NCBI GenBank assembly: GCA_029777945.1
Contig: JAKORG010000082.1
Coordinates: 62,001 to 126,000, forward strand
DNA length: 64,000 nucleotides
Reading direction: 5' to 3'
Source of the DNA: Deltaproteobacteria bacterium
GTDB taxonomy: Bacteria; Desulfobacterota; Syntrophorhabdia; Syntrophorhabdales; Syntrophorhabdaceae
Part shown: positions 1-8,030 of the stretch, piece by piece
Numbering within the stretch: the first letter of the stretch is position 1
How the letters are laid out: every line of letters starts with the position of its first letter
Program-made: the position numbers and the translations under genes
Notes under the pieces: model-generated
The model's database searches: none
What the model saw: the letters and a program-made list of their open reading frames with translations, nothing else
Told to the model about the DNA's origin: nothing

Positions 1-159
1 TGGAAATCTACTCTCGTCTACCCCCTTATGCTTTGGAAGAATCACCCGTGCGTCTAAATCAAGTTTTTTTAGTGCCTTGGGGAGTGCACCTGTCACATCT
101 GCAAGCCCACCTGTTTTTACAAAAGGATATACCTCGGGCGAAGCTATTAGTATTTTCAT
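1..159 (-). CDS. glgA: Glycogen/starch synthase GlgA, N-terminal fragment
   Basis: The first 53 codons of a gene that runs off the left edge of the window. The translation starts [18 protein letters not shown] and continues LADVTGALP. This is the signature N-terminus of the GT5 glycogen synthase family, in which the KTGGL segment binds ADP-glucose. The enzyme adds glucose from ADP-glucose to alpha-1,4-glucan in the cytoplasm. The gene lies 10 bp downstream of galT on the same strand, so the two are probably cotranscribed. Only the N-terminus can be judged; catalytic C-terminal motifs are outside the window. Confidence 0.88.
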   Translation of the reverse strand, partial: MKILIASPEVYPFVKTGGLADVTGALPKALKKLDLDARVILPKHKGVDESRFP

Positions 160-169
160 TATAAACCCC

Positions 170-1171
170 CTAAACTTCTGTCTCTTTTAAATAAATTGTT
201 GCTTCTTCTGGTGGCGTTGGATTTATATAAAAGCCTGTTCCCCATTCAAAACCTGCCATTTTTGTTAATCTCGGTATAATTTCAATATGCCAATGAAAGT
301 GCGATAGTTCACTTTCATTTTTTGGCGCCATGTGAAATATAAAATTATATGGTGGTGCATTTAAGAGTCTTACATATTTTTTCATCAAAACTGACATGCA
401 TTCTGCAAGAAAAAAATAGCTTTCAGATTGGCTGTGGGTAATAAAATTAGATTCATGTTTTTTAGGCAAAATCCATATTTCAAAAGGAAACCTCGATGCA
501 AATGGTGATAAAGCAATAAAGAGTTCATTTTGGTATACAACCCTTTCATTGTCATCTAATTCTTGATTAATCATATCACAAAAAATACACCTGTCTTTGA
601 ATTTGTAATAAGTTAGCCCCCCGTTTATCTCTTCTAACACGCGTCTCGGAACAATAGGCAGTGCTATAAGCTGCGAGTGCGAATGGTCAAGGGATGCCCC
701 TGCAACGGAACCGTGGTTTTTAAAAATCATTATATATTTGAATCTCTTATCTTTATATAGGTCAGTAACCCTTTCTTTATATGCAATAAAAATATTCTGA
801 ATGGTTTTCAAATCCATATCTGCAATGGTTTCTCCGTGGTTAGGTGTTTCTATTATTACCTCATGTGCCCCTATTCCATTCATTTTATCAAAGATACCTA
901 TTCCTTCTTTATCGAGGTCTCCCTCAATCCTCAAGGCAGGGAATTTATTGGGCACAACCCTTGTATGCCATCCTGGACCATTGGGAGATGAACCGGGCGT
1001 TCTTATGGCAAAGACCTCTGGGGGGGTCATATATTCATTGCCTGGGCATAAAGGACAGATAGCAGTCTTTGTTGAAGGCGCCTCTTCAATAAAAAAAACC
1101 GGTCTTTTGCCCCTCTCTGTGGAAATAATAACCCATCTATCTATTATTGGATCCTTTCTTAATTCAGGCAT
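170..1171 (-). CDS. galT: Galactose-1-phosphate uridylyltransferase family protein (HIT superfamily)
   Basis: A 333-residue nucleotidyltransferase of the GalT branch of the HIT superfamily. The active-site motif H163-S-H165-S-Q167 supplies the histidine that carries the nucleotidyl group. Cysteine pairs C39/C42 and C195/C198 look like zinc ligands, and a second histidine cluster (HFHWH, 291-295) lies near the C-terminus. The start ATG has a strong Shine-Dalgarno (GGGGAGG). It is transcribed into glgA 10 bp downstream. GalT moves UMP between glucose- and galactose-1-phosphate; some relatives use ADP-glucose instead. With glgA next door and no galK or galE in sight, an ADP-glucose or alpha-glucan role is as likely as the Leloir pathway, but that is inference. 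Confidence 0.8.
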   Translation of the reverse strand: MPELRKDPIIDRWVIISTERGKRPVFFIEEAPSTKTAICPLCPGNEYMTPPEVFAIRTPGSSPNGPGWHTRVVPNKFPALRIEGDLDKEGIGIFDKMNGIGAHEVIIETPNHGETIADMDLKTIQNIFIAYKERVTDLYKDKRFKYIMIFKNHGSVAGASLDHSHSQLIALPIVPRRVLEEINGGLTYYKFKDRCIFCDMINQELDDNERVVYQNELFIALSPFASRFPFEIWILPKKHESNFITHSQSESYFFLAECMSVLMKKYVRLLNAPPYNFIFHMAPKNESELSHFHWHIEIIPRLTKMAGFEWGTGFYINPTPPEEATIYLKETEV

Positions 1172-1231
1172 ATCCTCCCCTTTTTATTAGTTTCTTTGAC
1201 TTCAATGGACACTCATGGTAAGAATACATGG

Positions 1232-1912
1232 ATGATACCCATAAAAGATAATATAAAAACACATTCATTTCCCATTATAACAGCATGCATTATTGTTGTA
1301 AATATTTTAATTTTTCTATGGCAAAAAATTACCCTTACTCCTTCTGAAAACGAATTTATAGTCAGATATTACGGGATTATGCCCTACGACTTTTTTATGG
1401 CCCTTACTAAAAAACATGAGTTGATACCTTACAACATAATGACAATATTTACATCCATGTTTTTACATGGCGGTTTTTTTCACGTAGGTGGTAATATGCT
1501 TTATCTTTTTATTTTTGGAAAATCCGTTGAAGATGCCATAGGCCACAAAAGATTTTTTGTATTTTATTTTTTATCCGGCATAGCTGCTGCTGTCTTTCAA
1601 CTTTTATATGAGCCAGATTCACAGATACCCATGATAGGGGCAAGCGGAGCAGTTTCAGGTATACTTGGTGCCTACTTGATCCTTTTTCCCTATGCAAAGA
1701 TAGTAACCATGCTGATTATTCTAATTTTTATCAAGTTTGTTCAATTGCCTGCAATTTTACTCCTTACTTTATGGTTTTTTATGCAGGTGTTATATTCCCA
1801 TACAGATGGAGTTGCATGGTATGCCCATATAGGTGGTTTTATATTTGGACTACTTGTAATAAAATTATTTGGCAGGAGAAAATTTGTTAAAAGTAAAAGA
1901 CTTGAAACTTGA
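1232..1912 (+). CDS. Rhomboid-family intramembrane serine protease
   Basis: A 226-residue polytopic membrane protein from ATG 1232 (MIPIKDN, the usual rhomboid beginning). The catalytic serine S139 lies in GASGA and the catalytic histidine H199 in YAHIGG. The L1-loop/TM2 signature (HVGGNMLYLF, 84-93) and about six hydrophobic segments are visible. Rhomboids cut transmembrane substrates inside the inner membrane; the substrate here is unknown. A TTG 12 codons upstream (1196) is open in frame but coincides with a TTGACT -35-like box. ATG 1232 has no Shine-Dalgarno and may head a leaderless mRNA. The gene stops 6 bp before the ATG chosen for the next gene. Confidence 0.85.
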   Translation: MIPIKDNIKTHSFPIITACIIVVNILIFLWQKITLTPSENEFIVRYYGIMPYDFFMALTKKHELIPYNIMTIFTSMFLHGGFFHVGGNMLYLFIFGKSVEDAIGHKRFFVFYFLSGIAAAVFQLLYEPDSQIPMIGASGAVSGILGAYLILFPYAKIVTMLIILIFIKFVQLPAILLLTLWFFMQVLYSHTDGVAWYAHIGGFIFGLLVIKLFGRRKFVKSKRLET

Positions 1913-1917
1913 AGGAA

Positions 1918-3270
1918 ATGTTTCACGTGAAACAATACAGGGCATTACTCATAAATCCTTATGTCTATGATTTTGCTGCGTACAGCTTCTGGTCTACCCC
2001 TCTGGGTTTATTATATATGGGAAGCATATTAAGAAAAAACGGCTTTGAAATATACCTTATAGATTGTCTTCAGGTAATAGAGGGTAAAAGAAAAGAGGAC
2101 GGTAGAGGCCCGTTTATTAAAGAAAAGGTTGAACCACCTCCACAATTAGCTGGTATAAGAAAAAGATTCAAAAGATATGGCATCTCTAAAGAGGAGCTGA
2201 TATCAAAACTTGCCAGTATGCCTGAGCCTGAGCTTATACTCATAACCTCCATTATGACCTACTGGTATACGGGCACAAAGGAAGTGCTCGAAACAGTCAG
2301 AAATTTATACCCCGGCTCTAAAATCATAGTGGGCGGTATATATCCTACTTTATGTTACGACCATGCGGTTTTAAATTTAAAAAAAGCAGACCTGATTGTA
2401 AGGAATAATGAGATTAATCTGCTGTATAATTTTATTGAAAACTCTTTTCCCATTAAACTTTCTTATAAATATCAAGTAAATGATCTTAACTGGCCCCCAT
2501 ATCCATGCTTTGACCTTTATGATAAGCTCCATTTTGTACCCTTACTTACTTCTTTTGGCTGTATCTATAAATGTGCGTACTGTGCAACACCTTTTATGTA
2601 TCCACAGATTGTAAAAAGAAGTCCAAAAGATGTAATGGAGGAGGTTTATTACTGGCTTGAAAGAAGTGTATCAAAATTTGTGCTCTATGATGACAATTTT
2701 CTTTATATGAAAGAAAAATATGCAAAACCAATACTTAAAGCCTTAGGTAATATCAACAAAAAAATAGACATTTATAATCCTAATGCCTTAAACGGTGCTT
2801 TAATAGATGATGAAGTGGCAGAACTTTTAAGATTTGCAGGATTTAAAGAGGTAAGGCTGGGGCTCGAAACAACAAATCCGATAGTGCAAAAAGATTTGGG
2901 TAATAAAATAGACAAAAAAATTTTTGAAAGGGCAATTGATTGTCTAAAAAAGGCAGGTTTTAAAGGAAAAGGTATAGGCGTCTACATACTTGCTGGACTA
3001 CCGTTTCAAAAATGGACAAATGTAAAAGATGCTATCGATTATCTTTCTGATCTTGGCGTTAGGGCCCACATAGCAGAATATACACCAATCCCCCATACAA
3101 GATTATTTGATGAATATAGTTCGTTCGCCCGGTATCCCATAAAAGAAGACCCTATATATCAGAACAACGCTTTATTCCCCTTTTCCTGGGAAGGCTTCTG
3201 TGAGGCGGATCTCATGTTTTTAAAACACTATTTGAGGGAGAAACAAAAAAACCTCGGTTTTTCCGATTAA
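1918..3270 (+). CDS. B12-binding-domain radical SAM protein
   Basis: A roughly 450-residue protein. An N-terminal cobalamin-binding-like Rossmann domain (about 1-150, with LITSIMTYW and GGIYPTLC) is followed by a radical SAM core with the cluster motif C215-x3-C219-x2-C222 (GCIYKCAYC). Such enzymes use cobalamin and a 5'-deoxyadenosyl radical, often for methylation; the substrate cannot be told. The start is uncertain. ATG 1918 gives MFHVKQ, while an in-frame TTG at 1909 would add three residues. Codons 1-6 coincide with the parS palindrome, so the N-terminus is constrained by that DNA site. It follows the rhomboid gene closely and converges with the polyamine operon, overlapping its last gene by 4 bp. 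Confidence 0.82.
   Translation: MFHVKQYRALLINPYVYDFAAYSFWSTPLGLLYMGSILRKNGFEIYLIDCLQVIEGKRKEDGRGPFIKEKVEPPPQLAGIRKRFKRYGISKEELISKLASMPEPELILITSIMTYWYTGTKEVLETVRNLYPGSKIIVGGIYPTLCYDHAVLNLKKADLIVRNNEINLLYNFIENSFPIKLSYKYQVNDLNWPPYPCFDLYDKLHFVPLLTSFGCIYKCAYCATPFMYPQIVKRSPKDVMEEVYYWLERSVSKFVLYDDNFLYMKEKYAKPILKALGNINKKIDIYNPNALNGALIDDEVAELLRFAGFKEVRLGLETTNPIVQKDLGNKIDKKIFERAIDCLKKAGFKGKGIGVYILAGLPFQKWTNVKDAIDYLSDLGVRAHIAEYTPIPHTRLFDEYSSFARYPIKEDPIYQNNALFPFSWEGFCEADLMFLKHYLREKQKNLGFSD
1919..1934. promoter_or_regulatory. parS: parS, ParB-binding centromere site
   Basis: The sequence is TGTTTCACGTGAAACA, a perfect 16-bp palindrome identical to the bacterial parS consensus bound by ParB (Spo0J). It lies inside the first codons of the radical SAM gene. 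In most bacteria parS sites cluster near the replication origin. Only one copy was found in the window. Confidence 0.85.
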
Positions 3271-4616
3271 GATTGCCGGGATAGATAATCCCTGTAACCA
3301 AAACTTTTTATTACCTTAATCTCGCCACTTTTTTTAATAACTGCTATATCAGGAAGATTTATACCATTAAAGGTCGTGTTTTTTACTATGGTGTATAGTG
3401 CCATGTCTTTAAAAACAATCTTATCTCCCGGTTTTAATGGTTTATCGAAAAAATAGTCGCCAATTATATCCCCTGCCAGACAACTCGGGCCTCCAATCCT
3501 GTAATCATGTTGTTTTTTTTCTTCCTCGCTGGAATTTAGAACATAAGGTCTATAAGGCATAAGAAGGACGTCAGGCATATGGGCCTCTGCTGAGGCATCT
3601 ATAATGGCTATCTTTTTTTTGTTTTCCACAATATCAAGAACTGTGGCTATCAAGACCCCAGCATTTAAAACACTTGCCTCTCCAGGTTCAAGATATACCT
3701 GGACTTTAAAATCCCTTTTAAAATCTCTAATCAAACTTATGAGAAGTTCAATGTCATAATCATCTCTTGTGATATGATGACCTCCGCCAAAATTCACCCA
3801 TTTTAGATTTTTGTTTTTCATTAAAAAAGGACCGAACAGCTTTTTAAAAGAATCCAAAACCCTTTCCAATGAATCGGCATTTTGTTCACAAAGGGCATGA
3901 AAATGTAACCCATCGATTATATGTGAAAACTTATTGTATTGTTTTTTAAAAATTTCGTAGATTATGCCGAGCCTTGAATAAGGTGCGCAAGGGTTATATA
4001 TTTCAACCTTTATATCTGAATATCCTGGATTAACCCTTATGCCTACACCTTTGCCTTTTTCTTTTGCTAAATTACCGAAATTTTCTAATTGGTAAAATGA
4101 GTTAAAGATAAGCACATCAGAATATCGAATTATATCTTCCATATCTTCATGTTTGTATGCTGCACCAAATGTATGAACTTCTTTTTTAAACTTTTCAAAT
4201 CCAAGCCTTGCCTCATTTAATCCACTTGCACAAACACCGTCTAAGTATTTTCTCATTATGGGAAATGTAGCAAATGTTGCATATGCCTTTAAGGCGTGTA
4301 AGATCTTACATCCCGTTCGGTCTTTTACGTATCTTAAGACCTTCATGTTTTCTTCGACGAGCGTTTCGTCTATTAAATAAACAGGGGTGTTTATATTCGC
4401 TGAAGCGATTTCTAAAAATTTCTTATGGTGCTCATCGAAAATCTTTTGTTTTGAGGTTTTAATAATGTTTGTCAGGCATTCTAATGCCTTTGCATCGAGT
4501 TGTTCTAAAATTTCTTTTCTTTTTTTATCTGAAAGTGCAAAAAAGTCTGTCAAAAAAGATGCATCTTTTTCTATTATTCTTTTATAAACACAATGCGCTT
4601 TACCTTTTAAATCCAT
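3267..4616 (-). CDS. nspC: Carboxynorspermidine/carboxyspermidine decarboxylase
   Basis: A 449-residue PLP-dependent decarboxylase of the alanine-racemase fold. It removes CO2 from carboxyspermidine (or carboxynorspermidine), the last step of the aspartate-semialdehyde polyamine route. The PLP lysine is K110 in HALKAYAT. The C-terminal GGPSCLAGD segment carries the conserved cysteine, and EPGEA binds phosphate. ATG 4616 lies 7 bp after the stop of the preceding synthase gene; an upstream TTG (4655) would overlap that gene and is less likely. The protein is longer than the usual 370-400 residues because about 75 charged, helical residues precede the first recognisable barrel segment (PVYLIDE). 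It is the last gene of the polyamine operon. Confidence 0.88.
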   Translation of the reverse strand: MDLKGKAHCVYKRIIEKDASFLTDFFALSDKKRKEILEQLDAKALECLTNIIKTSKQKIFDEHHKKFLEIASANINTPVYLIDETLVEENMKVLRYVKDRTGCKILHALKAYATFATFPIMRKYLDGVCASGLNEARLGFEKFKKEVHTFGAAYKHEDMEDIIRYSDVLIFNSFYQLENFGNLAKEKGKGVGIRVNPGYSDIKVEIYNPCAPYSRLGIIYEIFKKQYNKFSHIIDGLHFHALCEQNADSLERVLDSFKKLFGPFLMKNKNLKWVNFGGGHHITRDDYDIELLISLIRDFKRDFKVQVYLEPGEASVLNAGVLIATVLDIVENKKKIAIIDASAEAHMPDVLLMPYRPYVLNSSEEEKKQHDYRIGGPSCLAGDIIGDYFFDKPLKPGDKIVFKDMALYTIVKNTTFNGINLPDIAVIKKSGEIKVIKSFGYRDYLSRQS

Positions 4617-4623
4617 TGAAAAT

Positions 4624-5862
4624 TTAGAATTTTTCTGGCAGTGGTTCGTGTTCAACTATATGCCAGGGAAGGCCATATATATTTAGCGCCTCCATAAAAG
4701 GATCGGGGTCAAATTGTTCCATATTAAATACACCTTCTCCCGTCCATGTATTTGTAAATAACATCATAGCACCAATCATGGCCGGCACACCGGTTGTATA
4801 GGCTATTGCCTGGGTCCCTGTTTCTATATACGCCTTCTCATGGTCACACACATTGTAAATGTATCGGGTGATGACCTTTCCATCTTTTATCCCGGTCATG
4901 ATATTACCGATTACAGTTTTACCTTTATAGTTCTTTCCAAGGGATGATGGTTCAGGTAGCAGTTTTTTCAAAAATTTAACAGGCACAACCCTTGCCCCTT
5001 CATATTCTACTTCATCGATTCTCGTCATACCGATATTATGTAATACCCTTATGTGCGTCAGATAATTTTCTGAAAATGTCATCCAGAACCTTGCCCTTTT
5101 TAGACCCTTTACATGTTTTACAAGGGATTCAAGTTCTTCGTGGTATAAAAGGTAACTCTCCCTCTCTCCTACTTCTGGATAATGGAACTTAAAATGGATG
5201 GATTTTTCATCCATAATCGGTGGGGTCTCAATCCATTTTCCCTCTTCCCAGTGTCTAACAACCTGTGTAACCTCTCTTATATTTATTTCCGGGTTAAAAT
5301 TCGTTGCAAAAGGTTGTCCATGACTACCTGCATTGCAGTCGAGTATATCTAAGTAGTGTATCTCATCAAACAGATGTTTCTGTGCGTATGCTACAAATAC
5401 ATTCGTTACGCCCGGGTCAAAACCAGAGCCAAGTAAGGCCATTATTCCTCTTTTTTTAAACCTATCGTGAAAGGCAAGTTGTTGGGCATATTCAAAATGT
5501 GGATTGTCAGGGCTTTCATAATTTGCAGTATCAATATAATGGACACCTGTTTCAACACAGGCCTCCATTATATGTAAATTTTGATAAGGTAGGGCAAGAT
5601 GAAGTACAAGATACGGCTTAAAATCTTCTATGAGCTTTATAAGATCTGGCACATTATCTGCATCTATTTGGGCAATCTTTATATCCCTTCCATATCGCTT
5701 TTTTATATCCTTTTTTATAGCCTCACACTTTGTGATGGTTCTGCTTGCAATCATTATATCTTTAAAAATATGAGGTAACTGAGCGCATTTATGGGCAGCA
5801 ACCGTTGCAACACCTCCTGCCCCTATAATCAAAATTTTCCCTTTATTTTTTTCTGTCTCCAT
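4624..5862 (-). CDS. Carboxynorspermidine/carboxyspermidine dehydrogenase (saccharopine dehydrogenase family)
   Basis: A 412-residue NAD(P)-dependent enzyme of the saccharopine dehydrogenase family. It starts METEKNKGKILIIGAGGVA with the dinucleotide-binding GxGGV motif. Next to nspC this family is carboxy(nor)spermidine synthase, which reductively condenses aspartate beta-semialdehyde with putrescine or 1,3-diaminopropane. Because agmatinase, a putrescine producer, is encoded just upstream and no diaminopropane gene is seen, carboxyspermidine is the likely product. The ATG has a strong GGAGGAGG Shine-Dalgarno. It lies 12 bp after speB and 7 bp before nspC in one operon. A lysine-pathway saccharopine dehydrogenase is the alternative but does not fit the neighbours. 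Confidence 0.88.
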   Translation of the reverse strand: METEKNKGKILIIGAGGVATVAAHKCAQLPHIFKDIMIASRTITKCEAIKKDIKKRYGRDIKIAQIDADNVPDLIKLIEDFKPYLVLHLALPYQNLHIMEACVETGVHYIDTANYESPDNPHFEYAQQLAFHDRFKKRGIMALLGSGFDPGVTNVFVAYAQKHLFDEIHYLDILDCNAGSHGQPFATNFNPEINIREVTQVVRHWEEGKWIETPPIMDEKSIHFKFHYPEVGERESYLLYHEELESLVKHVKGLKRARFWMTFSENYLTHIRVLHNIGMTRIDEVEYEGARVVPVKFLKKLLPEPSSLGKNYKGKTVIGNIMTGIKDGKVITRYIYNVCDHEKAYIETGTQAIAYTTGVPAMIGAMMLFTNTWTGEGVFNMEQFDPDPFMEALNIYGLPWHIVEHEPLPEKF

Positions 5863-5874
5863 AATCCTCCTCCG

Positions 5875-6711
5875 TTAAACCGAGCCGTAGTTTAAAATCA
5901 TTATCATCTCCCTAATCACTTTTGCCGCACAGATAGAAGAAACAAATGTTGCATCATAATCAGGAGAAAGCTCAACCACATCTGCTCCAATGATATGCAT
6001 TTTAGATAACGTCTTGAAATAAGAGATTATCTCTGGAAAAAACAATCCTCCAGGTTCAGGGGTTGTAACGCCAGGGACAAGGGATGGGTCGAATACATCC
6101 ATGTCAAATGTTATATACACTGGTTCATTGTTTTTAATTTTATCTAATAATTCGTTGGGGTGCGTTATAATGCGTGCCTTTTGAAATTCCTCTTTAGTCC
6201 CTGACCTTATTCCAATCTGGTAAATATCGGCAAGACCTAACTCTTTAATCCTTTTTAAGACAGTAGCATGGGACAACCTCTGCCCTTCATACTCATCTCT
6301 TAAATCACAGTGGGCATCAAAGTGGATTAAATGGATGTGATTATAGACGTCTTTTAAGGCCTTAATAATGGGCAGGGTTATTAAATGCTCACCGCCTATT
6401 ATAATAAATCTTTTGTTTTGACCTATGATTTCACTTACAGCCTTTTCGATTAATTCCAGTGACAGCAAAAGATTACCCTGGGGTAAATCAAGATTCCCAT
6501 TATCTACAAAATAATTTTCATCGAGGTCTAATTTTAAATATGGACTGTATGTTTCAATGGTCCATGATGCCTTTCTTATGCTATCTGGAGCAAACTTTGT
6601 TCCTCCGCGGAAAGAAGAGGTTTCATCTAAGGGACAACCGAGAAGTTCAATGGGTGCATCTTGTAAAACATCTTTTGATCCCATAAATCTACTGTATAGA
6701 ACCGTTCTCAT
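5875..6711 (-). CDS. speB: Agmatinase (agmatine ureohydrolase)
   Basis: A 278-residue ureohydrolase that splits agmatine into putrescine and urea. All binuclear manganese-site motifs are present: GGEH, DAHCD and TFDMDVFDP, the last followed by PGVTTPEPGG. ATG 6711 is preferred to a TTG two codons upstream. The gene lies between the arginine decarboxylase and carboxyspermidine synthase genes, which supports agmatine rather than arginine as substrate. The 92-bp gap from the decarboxylase gene shows no clear promoter or terminator. Confidence 0.9.
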   Translation of the reverse strand: MRTVLYSRFMGSKDVLQDAPIELLGCPLDETSSFRGGTKFAPDSIRKASWTIETYSPYLKLDLDENYFVDNGNLDLPQGNLLLSLELIEKAVSEIIGQNKRFIIIGGEHLITLPIIKALKDVYNHIHLIHFDAHCDLRDEYEGQRLSHATVLKRIKELGLADIYQIGIRSGTKEEFQKARIITHPNELLDKIKNNEPVYITFDMDVFDPSLVPGVTTPEPGGLFFPEIISYFKTLSKMHIIGADVVELSPDYDATFVSSICAAKVIREMIMILNYGSV

Positions 6712-6803
6712 GGTCAACCATTAAAAAATACTTTTTTTTTGGATTTGTAATTATAATTAAAATAAAATTTAAATCCTGGTGCTAAAGTAAGGGCACTATA
6801 AGA

Positions 6804-7277
6804 TTAATCCCATAAAACTACACCGGCAAACACAGCACCTATTTTTAATACTTTATGGGTTGCTGATTTTGCTACTATCTCTTTTATTGCCCTGTTTCTA
6901 AGCTTCATGCCTTCTTCAACCATTCTTTTTACCTGTGTAACGACCTTGTCCTCATCATCGTTAGCAGAATATTCCATAATAAGACCTGCGCTATCTTTAT
7001 CTTTAGGTATACCTATTGCCACAGCTGCAGATATAATTTCACCGGGGACATCACTTCTAAACGATGCATAGGCCACAGGCACAAGGGCACCCTGTGGCAT
7101 TGGAACTGGAGGAGGATTTATCTCAACACATCCAGGGGGAAGGATGCTACTCATCTTCACCAGGTTTGTATCGCCTACACCAGATGCTATAAGGGCACCA
7201 TCAAATGCATTAAGAAGAGAATATCCTTCTGAAGAACCGCTAACAAGAAAAAATTTAGTGGGTGTTTTTATTATCAA
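6804..7277 (-). CDS. pdaD: Pyruvoyl-dependent arginine decarboxylase
   Basis: A 157-residue proenzyme that converts arginine to agmatine, the first step of the pathway encoded by this operon. The sequence MSSILPPG contains the Ser-Ser bond (S43-S44 with the start chosen) at which this family self-cleaves to make its pyruvoyl cofactor. Length and the GVGDTNLVK segment before the site match the family. The start is set by the ribosome-binding site: GGAGGT at 7290-7285 lies 7 nt before TTG 7277. An apparent GTG start at 7286 overlaps that site itself. It lies 82 bp after the XRE-cupin regulator gene. Confidence 0.9.
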   Translation of the reverse strand: MIIKTPTKFFLVSGSSEGYSLLNAFDGALIASGVGDTNLVKMSSILPPGCVEINPPPVPMPQGALVPVAYASFRSDVPGEIISAAVAIGIPKDKDSAGLIMEYSANDDEDKVVTQVKRMVEEGMKLRNRAIKEIVAKSATHKVLKIGAVFAGVVLWD

Positions 7278-7359
7278 TTTGCGCACCTCCCGAATTTTAA
7301 TTTGTTGTCGATACTGCTATCGTCTCAACGTGACCTTGCATACTTTTAAACACCATACA

Positions 7360-7911
7360 TCAAAAATTAGGTGGAGAAGATACCCATAAAACATGAGCCT
7401 TATTTTTCCGCCTGTTGGCAATATAATGTTTTTTTGTTGCCTTAAAATAAAAACACTCGCCTTTTTTCAACTTATACACCTTGCCTCCAAACACTAACTC
7501 AATACTTCCGCCTAAAACAAAGCCGAATTCTTCTCCTTCATGGGGCTCTTCTTCCGGTGTTTTTTCACCAGCATTCAGCTCGAGTAGAGCCGGATCCATC
7601 TGTCTATTCTGTGCAGCAGGCACCAGAATTTGAAAAGCCCTTACATTGTCTATTTCAAGGTCAACCCTGTCTTTAAGTTTAAAAACAATTTTTTCATCAA
7701 AAGCGCCGTTAAAAAACGTTGACGGTTTTTCATCCAATGCATCGAGTATACCTATAAGACTCTCAACGGACAGAGATGTTAGGTTTCGCTCTATCTGTGA
7801 TATAAAACCCTTTGTCAGTCCCGCCCTAATGGCAAGCTCTTCCTGTGTTAGGGACTTGGCCTGCCTTAGCATTTTAATCCTTTCACCTATGCTTGCACCG
7901 TCTATTTTCAT
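7360..7911 (-). CDS. XRE-family regulator with C-terminal cupin domain (PuuR-like)
   Basis: A 183-residue regulator. Residues about 8-65 form a lambda-repressor-type helix-turn-helix (LTQEELAIRAGLTKGFISQ). Residues about 105-180 form a cupin with a conserved EEPHEGEEFG stretch that could bind a small ligand or metal. XRE-cupin proteins such as PuuR often sense polyamines or amino acids. As the first gene of the polyamine operon it is the obvious candidate for feedback control by putrescine or spermidine, though this is inferred from position. Its promoter carries an 18-bp palindrome over the -10 box, which would fit autorepression. Confidence 0.85.
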   Translation of the reverse strand: MKIDGASIGERIKMLRQAKSLTQEELAIRAGLTKGFISQIERNLTSLSVESLIGILDALDEKPSTFFNGAFDEKIVFKLKDRVDLEIDNVRAFQILVPAAQNRQMDPALLELNAGEKTPEEEPHEGEEFGFVLGGSIELVFGGKVYKLKKGECFYFKATKKHYIANRRKNKAHVLWVSSPPNF

Positions 7912-7934
7912 AATAACACTTTAAGCTTACCAAA

Positions 7935-7973
7935 AGTTTACGTTATTAAACTAATAAAATATATTTTTGTCAA
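7935..7973 (-). promoter_or_regulatory. Promoter of the polyamine operon with overlapping operator palindrome
   Basis: On the minus strand TTGACA (7973-7968), 17 bp, then TTTAAT (7950-7945) form a near-consensus sigma-70 promoter about 27 nt before the regulator ATG. The -10 box lies within AGTTTAATAACGTAAACT (7952-7935), an inverted repeat AGTTTA-N6-TAAACT. A repressor bound there would block RNA polymerase. The XRE-cupin protein encoded just downstream is the likely binder. Confidence 0.62.
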
Positions 7974-8030
7974 GTAAAATTTTATTTAACTTTCAAGCTT
8001 AGTATGTTAAACTCAAATTGAGGTGAGACA

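Noticed and set aside
4617-4655. TTG start at 4655 for nspC
   Set aside because: It overlaps the preceding gene by 32 bp; ATG 4616 lies 7 bp after that gene's stop and is a more natural start.
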